DNA of 64,000 nucleotides from NCBI RefSeq assembly GCF_034313845.1, contig NZ_JAVIWN010000004.1; one strand, written 5' to 3'. Shown in pieces: positions 35,920 to 44,000 of this stretch. A model generated the notes under the pieces. The model saw nothing but the letters and a program-made list of their open reading frames with translations, made no database searches and was not told where the DNA came from. Source of the stretch: Actimicrobium sp034313845 (lineage in GTDB: Bacteria > Pseudomonadota > Gammaproteobacteria > Burkholderiales > Burkholderiaceae_D). Within the stretch, counting starts at the first letter, position 1, and each line of letters opens with the position of its first letter. The position numbers and the translations under genes were made by a program.

Positions 35920-37598
35920 CAGAATCTCGAGTTCAGGTCGATTTGGATGACATCGGTGGCGTACTTGGACTGCGGCACCGTCGCGGTCGTCATCGGCACG
36001 ATCGGGTCGATCAGATTCGACGACAACCAACGGGCCGAGACCCAGGTGTTTTTAGCCAGACCGAAATTCATGCCGAGAATGACGCCCTTGCTGTTCGTGC
36101 CGCCAAGGCCGAAATCCGAATTCGTAAAGGCGTCCAGCACCGCATCACTGCCGAGGTAACGATAGCTAATCGATGCGTTCCAGGCACCGAACTTGTTGGT
36201 GACGACATTGCCCACCTGTGCCTTGAACAGATAGCCCAGCGACTTGCCGTCAGCAATGGCGATGCCGGTACGGGCCTTGATCTCGTCACGCTTGAACTTC
36301 AGGTTCTTGACCACATCGCCGGTCAGAATCACGTGCATCGGATCGAACTGCGCCACATCCAGGCTGGCGGTGAGATCAAGTTCGCGGAAGCCCGATGCGA
36401 GACCCCAGTTGGTAGCGGGATCGATGCTGGTCGGTGCATTGAGTCGAAAAAGCGTATTGCCACGCTGACGATAACCGGCGCCGTACTCGGAGCGGGTCAC
36501 GTAATCCGTGCGGGTCAGATACGTCGCCTGTGTCTCGGCAATGCCTTCGATATTACGGAAGTCATACAGGCCAAGAGCGAGCTTGAAACGGTTTTCCTTC
36601 AGGCCAAATTGCCAGTCCACCCCGGTCTGCATCCCCAACAGGCTGCGGCTGGTCGACTGGTTCGGCACGCCTTGCGACAAAGGAAACCAGCCAGCAGTCA
36701 GAAAGGTGCCAACCGTATTGCTCAGTGGCGGCTTCACCGTCACCGACACGCCCTCGAAATTGAGGTCATCAGCCCACAGCAAGTCAGTACCCACAAACGG
36801 ATTGCGGAAGCGACCGCCATTGAGCGTCACCCAGCTCAACGGCTTGACACGGATTGCTGCGCGGTCGAGCACGATGCTGGATTTATTGAAGAAATTATTC
36901 CCGCCCAGCGTCTGATTGGTCGAGGTCGGAGCACTGGTGCTGCCGGTTGACAGGGCCACGCTGGCAGTGATGATGTCGGTGAGATCCGCTTCCATGCCGA
37001 TGCGCGCACGCAGACGCTCGCGGCTGCTGTCATTCTGGGTATTGCCGGTATGCAGATCCTTGCCCGGCCCGCCGAGCGCCAGAAATTCCGGCGAACGCGT
37101 CACTTGCGACGCACTGTCATACGACTTGACGGCCGTATTGTCAGCACTCAGACGAGTCGCTTCACCGCGCAAGCGCACATCGCCTTCGAAGCGGATGCGA
37201 CTTTGCACTTCGCCGCTGGCATCGACTGCCATCACACGGCCGCCGCCGGTTTGCGCCAGCACTTCCGCCTTGATCTGCTCGCGCATCTGCGCCTTGAGCG
37301 ACTCGGGCACGTACTGCACCCGCACCACTTTTTTGCCGTCAGCGCCCAGCTCCGGCGGCGGCAATTGCTCCAGCCTCGCGACAGCCTTGGCTTCGGCTTC
37401 GCGCATCATCGCGTCAACCTTGGCGCGCGGCAGCACACCATTTTTGACAAGGCTCTCCATCAAACCAAGCACGGTGGCGCGCAAGCGCTCCAGATCTTCG
37501 CGCTCATCAGCGTGGGCAGGCACGGCGACACCAAGAATCCCGGTGGCCAGCAAGACAAGGGCAGCACGCTTTTGGCCGTGAAATCGAAACTTGTTCAT
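35919..37598 (-). CDS. putative outer-membrane porin (Porin_5-like)
   Basis: A 559-residue protein: signal peptide (ALVLLATGILGVAVPAHADE), a coiled/helical N-terminus (about 28-110, EDLERLRATVLGLMESLVKNGVLPRAKV) and a beta-barrel (about 130-559; RIRFEGDVRLRGEATRL, ERLRARIGMEADLTD, LNGGRFRNPFVGTDLLWADDLNFEGV) ending in a C-terminal Phe (QIDLNSRF), the outer-membrane insertion signal. It matches the 'putative porin' family with N-terminal trimer stalk. The start is the ATG at 37598 with GGAAAA upstream. It is the first gene of the secretion operon. Its substrate is unknown. Confidence 0.85.
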   Translation of the reverse strand: MNKFRFHGQKRAALVLLATGILGVAVPAHADEREDLERLRATVLGLMESLVKNGVLPRAKVDAMMREAEAKAVARLEQLPPPELGADGKKVVRVQYVPESLKAQMREQIKAEVLAQTGGGRVMAVDASGEVQSRIRFEGDVRLRGEATRLSADNTAVKSYDSASQVTRSPEFLALGGPGKDLHTGNTQNDSSRERLRARIGMEADLTDIITASVALSTGSTSAPTSTNQTLGGNNFFNKSSIVLDRAAIRVKPLSWVTLNGGRFRNPFVGTDLLWADDLNFEGVSVTVKPPLSNTVGTFLTAGWFPLSQGVPNQSTSRSLLGMQTGVDWQFGLKENRFKLALGLYDFRNIEGIAETQATYLTRTDYVTRSEYGAGYRQRGNTLFRLNAPTSIDPATNWGLASGFRELDLTASLDVAQFDPMHVILTGDVVKNLKFKRDEIKARTGIAIADGKSLGYLFKAQVGNVVTNKFGAWNASISYRYLGSDAVLDAFTNSDFGLGGTNSKGVILGMNFGLAKNTWVSARWLSSNLIDPIVPMTTATVPQSKYATDVIQIDLNSRF

Positions 37599-37966
37599 GA
37601 AAATTTTTCCGAATGAATGGGGACAGACGCGATTGCGACAGGCATCACGGTGCATTGGATTCGAGGCTGCAGCGACAACGGATCGACTATCACCACGCGA
37701 CCGACCTCTGGTTATTGCTGCTTTCACTGCTTATCCAATACGGGTTATTTAGAAATCAACGATTGCATCACGCCGGTTTGACTACCCGACAAACCAATTT
37801 TTCATGACTGAAAACGCTTGCTCACAAACTTCAACGACCCGGCAACCATGGGCATATGGTGGCCGGGTGCGTACGCTGCCAGACCAGCAATCAGGTCAGG
37901 CAGCGCTTCCGGTTCCGGGCAATCTGACCCGGGAACGGAGTGCGATCAACGCGTCGGGACGGACTA
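37599..37966 (-). other. 368-base gap with several hairpins between curlin and porin genes
   Basis: No gene recognised. Three GC-rich inverted repeats lie downstream of the minus-strand curlin gene: CCGGG-CCCGG arms near 37914-37935, CGCTGCC with GGCAGCG near 37878-37905, and a long one near 37848-37882 (ACCCGGCAACCAT with ATGGTGGCCGGGT). They probably end the curlin transcript and/or stabilise its 3' end. None has a long T run. The porin operon promoter must lie in the AT-rich remainder (37600-37845). Confidence 0.5.
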
Positions 37967-38299
37967 TTAACGCTGGTTGATCTTGGCGGTGTTCATGGCA
38001 CCGAGCTGGATGATGGCAGCCGAGTTTGGGTTGTTGGTGCTGTCCTGCATGATGATTGCGGTATTGATACCGGTCTGATCGATCGCTGCAAAGTTACCGC
38101 CGCCGAACTGAGCGACTACCGCCACGCTGTCCGCACCGTCGATTGTCAGGCCAGCGATCAAGCCGCCAGCAGCTGCTGTGTCGGCGAATGTCGAACCAGC
38201 GCCTGCGAAATCGCTAAGGGTCGACAGATCGGTTGCTGCGAAGCTCGAACCAGCGATCATCGAGAGGGCCAGAACGAGTGCTTTGATTGATGTTTTCAT
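37967..38299 (-). CDS. small curlin-repeat protein (CsgB-like end)
   Basis: A 110-residue secreted protein: signal peptide MKTSIKALVLALSMIAGSSF then about 90 residues with three visible curlin units, VAVVAQFGGGNFAAIDQTG, NTAIIMQDSTNNPNSAAIIQLG and NTAKINQR. E. coli CsgA/CsgB have five units, so this is short. It ends INQR, similar to the TQR end of E. coli CsgB, the surface nucleator (from memory). It is transcribed away from a second small curlin gene at 38848, with about 550 bases between. Probably an amyloid subunit or nucleator exported by CsgEFG 13 kb away. Confidence 0.85.
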   Translation of the reverse strand: MKTSIKALVLALSMIAGSSFAATDLSTLSDFAGAGSTFADTAAAGGLIAGLTIDGADSVAVVAQFGGGNFAAIDQTGINTAIIMQDSTNNPNSAAIIQLGAMNTAKINQR

Positions 38300-38421
38300 G
38301 ATGAGATTTTCTTTAAAGTGAGGGGATTAAATTGGCAGTAATCGCGCCCCCATGAATGCGATCACTAATACAAATTTTTAAGACGACATGAACGTTGCTG
38401 CTTGTTGCGGTGCCGGCGAGC

Positions 38422-38435
38422 GTGATGTGCATCAC
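38422..38435. promoter_or_regulatory. CRP/FNR-like inverted repeat between the divergent curlin genes
   Basis: GTGATG-TG-CATCAC, six-base perfect arms with two central bases. The core TGAT-N4-ATCA is the spacing of FNR/Dnr-type sites, with the outer bases G and C instead of T and A. It lies about 120 bases upstream of the minus-strand curlin gene and about 200 bases upstream of the promoter-like sequence of the plus-strand gene. No experimental support. Confidence 0.4.
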
Positions 38436-38626
38436 AGTCAATCCGGCATGCATCTCTCATGTTTCACTGCAGCCTTTGCGCTATCTGCTCACTGCTACAG
38501 TAGACCGAAGCTTAAGGTTCTTTTTTGACAATTTTGTGAAAGAGGCACTGTTTTTCCGTGATGGAAAAGATATTTTTTCCAGCTCTTGTACGACATGAAA
38601 AAAAAGAAAATAAAACATTAAATAAC

Positions 38627-38655
38627 TTGCACAAGAGAAATCTTTTCACTACTAT
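38627..38655 (+). promoter_or_regulatory. candidate sigma-70 promoter of the riboswitch-curlin transcript
   Basis: TTGCAC (38627-38632), 17 bases, TACTAT (38650-38655). Matches to consensus are 3/6 and 4/6 with ideal spacing, in an AT-rich stretch. Transcription would start near 38662, giving a leader of about 185 bases that contains the riboswitch. Confidence 0.5.
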
Positions 38656-38730
38656 GAAGTTGCGTTAGAGAAACAAGTAGTCGGTCAAGCGCAAGGAAAT
38701 TCGTGGGGCCACAAGGCTCCCCGGCTTTCT

Positions 38731-38805
38731 TACAAGGGCAAACCAATCGAAAGGTTGGGACGCAAAACTAGAGGACCCTCGCTGCGTGCAGGGTAGCCAG
38801 ATACC
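38731..38805 (+). promoter_or_regulatory. cyclic-di-GMP-I riboswitch (GEMM) aptamer
   Basis: The signature blocks of class I c-di-GMP riboswitches are present in order: GGGCAAACC (38737-38745), a short helix closed by a GAAA tetraloop (CCAATC-GAAA-GGTTGG), GGGACGCAAA (38757-38766), then a second hairpin (ACCCT ... AGGGT) leading into GGGTAGCC (38791-38798) and ATACC. The GAAA loop and the second stem would dock as in known structures. The outer closing stem is not obvious to me. It lies in the 5' leader of the curlin gene that starts at 38848, 42 bases downstream of the aptamer, on the same strand. It is therefore expected to set curlin expression by c-di-GMP level; the direction cannot be read. 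Confidence 0.92.
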
Positions 38806-38807
38806 GT

Positions 38808-38828
38808 GAGTTCCGGAAACCGGGGCTC
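38808..38828 (+). promoter_or_regulatory. hairpin between riboswitch and ribosome site (possible expression platform)
   Basis: A 9-bp stem with an AAA loop (GAGTTCCGG with CCGGGGCTC, two G-T pairs) just after the aptamer. No T run follows, so it is not a normal terminator. The ribosome site AAAGG is at 38836-38840. Its surrounding AAGAAAG (38833-38839) is complementary to CTTTCTT at 38725-38731 just before the aptamer, and CCGGGG (38820-38825) is complementary to CCCCGG at 38719-38724. Alternative pairing that hides the ribosome site is possible. Confidence 0.5.
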
Positions 38829-38847
38829 GTACAAGAAAGGTAATGCC

Positions 38848-39225
38848 ATGAAATTTTCCATCGCCACCCTGTTGTTCGCGATCGCTGCACACGCCCCGCT
38901 GATGGTTCAGGCAGCTGATATTGCTCCAGCCAGCCAGAGCAACTACAGTGCCCGTCAGGAAGCGCTGATTGACAGCTTCATCAAGCAAACCGATGCGCTA
39001 GGCAACGGCATCAGCAGCGCCAATATTGATGACCTGGCTTCCATCAACCAGGCCACCGACGGCAACTTTGCCGCCATCACCCAATTCGGTAATCACAACC
39101 ACGCCGACATCGCCCAGTCGGGCGGTAGCGGCAACGTCGCGATGATTACCCAGGTCGGCAACAACATGACCGCCCTTATTGCCCAACGCGGCAGCAACAA
39201 CATTGCGATGATCAACCAGCGTTAA
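38848..39225 (+). CDS. small curlin-repeat protein under riboswitch control (CsgB-like end)
   Basis: A 125-residue secreted protein. The start at 38848 has AAAGG seven bases upstream and a signal peptide (MKFSIATLLFAIAAHAPL, cleaved near VQAAD); the open frame to 38806 runs into the riboswitch hairpin and is not used. The mature part has about 50 non-repeat residues, then curlin units LASINQATDGNFAAITQFG, NHADIAQSGGSGNVAMITQVG, NMTALIAQRGSNNIAMINQR. It ends INQR like the divergent curlin. It is the only plus-strand gene within the island and has a clear terminator 17 bases after its stop. Confidence 0.9.
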   Translation: MKFSIATLLFAIAAHAPLMVQAADIAPASQSNYSARQEALIDSFIKQTDALGNGISSANIDDLASINQATDGNFAAITQFGNHNHADIAQSGGSGNVAMITQVGNNMTALIAQRGSNNIAMINQR

Positions 39226-39241
39226 TGTGACGGTACTGACG

Positions 39242-39265
39242 CTGGCGACCGGGCATGGTCGCCAG
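39242..39265 (+). terminator. terminator of the riboswitch-controlled curlin gene
   Basis: A perfect 9-bp stem (CTGGCGACC with GGTCGCCAG, six-base loop) followed by TGGATTTTCTTC on the plus strand. It lies in the 54 bases between the convergent curlin and TpsA-2 genes. No T run follows in the minus direction, so it is mainly a plus-strand terminator. Confidence 0.8.
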
Positions 39266-39279
39266 TGGATTTTCTTCGA

Positions 39280-41060
39280 TCAGGGAGCCGTGATGTCGGC
39301 GCTAGTCGTGCCTTTTTTCACGGACAGGCTGTAATTCTTGCTGTCCTTGCCGGCGAGCGTGTTGGTGTAGGTCACCACCTTGCCATCGGCGATCCTGCTG
39401 CTGGAAAAACTGCCCGTCTGAGTGAAGGTGACGATGTCGCCGTGCAGCAAACCATCGATGGTTCCACCACTGACCAGTGCCAGCTTGGTGCCGTCAAACA
39501 CCTTGCTCAACGCTTCGGTCAGCCCACCGACCACCAATTGCAACTGCGAGATGTTGGCCTTGGTCGCAATCTGGTCTGCCAACACCTTGTAATTGCTTGC
39601 ATCGATCCCAGCCAGCGAATTGACATAAATCACCGACTTTGCGTTACCCGCATTCTTGTCAGCGAACACTCCCGACTGCAGCAGTCCCACCGTATCGCCG
39701 GCAATCACACCGGTGAGCTTGCCGCCGCTAAGCGTGACAGCGGTGGTGGCGTCATAGACCTTGTTGGCGGCGACCGTCGATCCTGTTACCGACAGCAACT
39801 TGGGCGTGATGGTCCCAACCAATCCATTCGGCTCTACCACTACGTAATTTCCGGCAGACGCGCCGCCAAGGATATCGGTGGCGGTAACCGCAATACCGTT
39901 ACCGGCATTTTTTGTGACGAACACGCCGGATTGCGTCAGCTTCAGCTGGTCACCGCCGATGACGCCATTAAGGGAGCCGTTGCCGAGCTTGGCCAGTGTG
40001 TTGCCGTCATAAACCTTTGACTCGACCACGGTACCGCTGACCGTCAAGGTTTTGGCGGTGATGCCAGCCTCGGCCTTGCCGCCAGCCGAGAGCAAGTTAT
40101 AGTTACCCGCGTCGCTCCCGTTGAGACTGTTTTTGTACGTGACGATCTGCTTGGCACCGACATTTTTGCTGGCAAACGTGCCGGATTGCACCAGTGTGGC
40201 GACGTCGCCGGCAACCAGACCCGACAGGGCCCCGCTGAGGTTAGCGACATTGCTGCCGTCGTATATCTTGTTTGTTGCGACGGTATCAATCACGTTGAGG
40301 TCACGTGCGACGATATTGGCAGTTGTCACGCCGCCCGCTGACGACAAACTGTAATTGCCGCTGTCAATACCGTCCAGACTGTTCCTGAAAACCAGCGACT
40401 TCGCCTTGCCGACGTTCTTGTCGAGGAACAGGCCGGACTGGCTAAAATTCACCGTATCCCCCGCAATGACACCACTGACCCGACCACCACTGATACTGAC
40501 CGCAGCGCTGCCGTCATAGATCTTGTTGCCATTGGCGACACCCAGCACACCAAGCTGCTTGGGCGTGATGTCTGCAGTCAGGGAAAACGACGGCACAGAC
40601 AGCAAATAATTGCCGGAAGCACTCCCGCCCAGGCTGTTAAATGCCTGCACGGCAACGCCGCTGCCGACGTTTTTCGTGGCGAAATTGCCGGATTGGCCGA
40701 GTGTCACGATGTCACCGTCAACCACGTTGCCGAGCACGCCGCCGCTGACGCTGGCAACCGTACCGCCGTCATAGACTTTTGCTGCGGCAACGCTGCCAGT
40801 GACTGACAACTGACGCGCCGTGATATCGGCCGTCAATGCAGTCGGCTGGACCAGCGTGTAGTTGCCGGCCGAACTCCCCGAGATGGCATCAGTGGCCTGC
40901 ACAACGATGCCGTTACCCACCGTCTTGCGGGCAAAATTGCCGGACTGGGTCAGCACCACGGTGTCGCCGGCAACGACGCCGCCGAGGCTGCCACCATTGA
41001 GCTGTGCCGTCGTGGTGCCGTCGTACACCTTATTCGCGGCGACCGTACCGGTAACGGTTA
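39280..41060 (-). repeat. seven tandem YDG-type repeats of about 250 bases coding the C-terminus of TpsA-2
   Basis: The units share the pattern VxGT(V)AxNKxYDGxTxAxL, GDxVxLxQSGxFxxKNVG, SGNYxLxxxxxxADIT. They are diverged at DNA level, so recombination between them is possible but not easy. The last unit has FDG in place of YDG. Confidence 0.85.
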
Positions 41061-44000
41061 GCGCCGCCGGGTTGATGGTCAGGGTGCCGCCGACGAAGTC
41101 GATTGCATAGCCTTGCTGAGTCGAATACAACCCGCCCGGGGTGATCGTGTAGCTACCGACACGGGTGGCGGTAACGGCGCTGCCATCATAACTGGCCGTA
41201 CCGAGCAAGCGACTATCCGGCGTCGACGACAACGTCACGCCACTGGTCGCGGCGACTTGCCCGTTGTAAGTCTTCGTGGCGCTGTTGGCGGTGACCGTCA
41301 GCGGGGTCATAAATGAGCGCAGCAACGGCGACGTGTGGCCGTCATAACCGATCCAGGCCGACTGGAAATTCCAGCCAGCGTTATGGTTGCCATTGTCGAG
41401 CGTGGCCGAACTGAAGTTGGCCGATGTCTGCATTTGTGCGCTGGTCAGGCCGGTTGCATCGCTCACCGTTGCCGCATCCGTCCCGATGCCGGTAAGCGTG
41501 CTGCTGCTGTTCCAGAAGCTGTTGCTGATACTGCCACCATTGGCACCGACGAGCCCGCCGACGTCATTATTGGCAGTCACGACACCGGAGGCGTACGCGG
41601 TGTCGATCGTGCCCGTGTTGTTGCCAACCAAGCCACCGACTTTGGTAGAACCACTGACTTTGCCGCTGGCATAGGCGGTCTTGATACTGCCGTCGACATT
41701 GGCACCCACCAGCCCGCCGACCTGATTCGATCCGGTGACGGTATCGCTGGCGTACACATTGGTGAGTGTGCCGCCATTGTTGTACCCCACCATGCCGCCG
41801 ACATACAGGGCACCGGTGATGCTGCCACCGGCCAGTCCGACGTTGGCGATCTTGCCGTTGAACACATTACCGAACAAACCAACCCGGTTACTGGCTGGCG
41901 TAGTAATGGTCAGGCCGCTGATGGATTGACTGGCACCATCGAACACACCGGAAAACGGATTGGCGCTGCTGCCAACCGGCACAAACCCGCCCGCTCCCCA
42001 GACATCTTTCCCGCTGGCGGTGGACGAAGCGTCGATGCTGTTGCCCATCAGGTAGTTGGCACTTGGCACCATCGCCATCAATTGCAACTGGTGGGCATTG
42101 CCCACCGTCGTCGCGTACTCGGAGGCCAGCATCGGTGTGGTTGCGCCCACGGCACCGCCGGCGTTGTTCAGGTTGCCGTCTGCATTGACCAGCACCCAGC
42201 CTGGTGCGCCGGGCGTGGCGGTAAAGCCGAAACCGGCGAAGCTCGCGGCAGTGCGCATCTGTACCGTGGTCAGTCCGCTGACGGCGCTGAGGCGGCCGGT
42301 ATTGGTGCCATTAGCAAGACTCTTGACGTCGCTATTCCAGTAACTGTTGCTGATCGCACCCTTGTTCGAGCCGGTCAGCCCGCCGCTGCTGGTGCCGCTG
42401 ACGGCACCGCTGGCATAAGTATTGTTGACAGTGGAGTTGATGCTGTTAAAGCCGACTAGCCCACCGGCCACACTGTTACCGCTGACCGCCCCCTTGGCAT
42501 AAGCGAAGGCGATGCTGCCGGCATTGTTCCCGGCCAGACCACCGACCCGCACGGTGCCGCTGGTAATGCCGCTCGCGTAGGCATTGCTGATCGCGCCGTA
42601 ATTGACACCAACCAGGCCGCCCGTATCGCTGCTGCCGCTGACCGCGCCGGTTGCATGGACGTTGCCGAGACTGCCGTTGTTCTCGCCAACCAGGCCACCA
42701 ACCTCGAAGCTGCCGCTGCCGCCGGCGACACCGCCGGCACTGCTCGCATTGCTGACCACGCCGCCGTTTGTGCCGACCAGTCCACCGACGTAGTACGTAC
42801 CCGCGCCGACCACATTGGCACTGCTCGTCACATTGGCCAGCAGGCCATTGTTGACACCGGCGATGGCACCAACGCTCGTGCCATCACTGTTGCCCTTGAT
42901 GCTGCCGCCGGTCAGGGCCAGGTTGCGCACCACGCCATCCACTGCGACCGTGCCGAACAATCCCAGATTGCTGAGACCGGCCGGTGCATTGATGGTCAGC
43001 CCCGTGATGCTGTGACCTAGTCCGTCCAGCACGCCGGCAAAACCGGGATCGACCGACGCCAGTGGGGTAAAACCGGCACGGCCGTTCCATGCTGCGGTGC
43101 TGGTAGCGTCGATATTGCTGCCCAGCGCGTAGTGCCCGGTCAGATTGCCATTGATACCCTGCAAGCTCGCCGCGGTGGCGTCGCCGGCCACGCCCAAGCT
43201 ATTGATGACACTGTACGGCGTGCCGCCAATGACCAGCGCCGTGGTCGAACTGGCCGCGACATTGGGCAGGTTGATCGCCGCACCGCTGCCGAGATTGAAC
43301 ACGCCGGTGCCGCTAGCGGCCTCGGCACCGTTGGTGGTATTCGGGTTGATCGCCAATCCCGCACCCGCACCATTGGCGGTGATGACGGCATTGACATTGA
43401 CGTTGTTGGAAGCAGTCAGGGTCAGGACGGTATTGGCATTCCAGGTCACGCTATCGTTGACGTTGATATTTCCTGCGCCAGCGACCGCGCCGCCACTGCT
43501 CTGTAGCGTGACACCGGTGCTGCCAAGCTGGCTCGACAGCGTCGCACCGGTGATGTCGCCACCACTGGCAGCGACGGCAAAGTCATGGGGATCGATCAGC
43601 CAGTTGCCGGTTTTCCCGCTCGCCGCGACGGTGGTGACGCGGGCATCGCTGGCGACCCGCACGGTCGCCGCCGAGGTCTCGACGAAGCCGCCGTCACCAC
43701 CCTGCGGTGCCGACGCATCAAGGGTGCCACCGACTTGCACGCGACCGTTTTCCATGTCTCCCAACAAACGGATGACGCCGGCATGATTTTCCAGCGTGCG
43801 TGCACGGATCACGCCGCTGTTGTTGACCACGGCCGACACAAGCTGATCAGCCGCCCGGGCCGTCAGCATGACGCTGCCGCCATCGGCCTGGATCAATTGC
43901 CGGTTCTCGGCCAGTGCCTGCAGCGCACCCTGGTCGACCTGCACGCTGATGAGCTTGTCGCCTGCAAAGTCGAGCGTGGTCTGGTTGCCGGCGGCCAGTG

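Noticed and set aside
39280..41060. CRISPR-like or satellite array
   Set aside because: The periodicity is that of diverged protein repeats (about 250 bases) in one open frame, with no short identical repeats and unique spacers.
41335..42459. 374-codon plus-strand frame
   Set aside because: Antisense to the GLUG region of TpsA-2; no domain or start signal.
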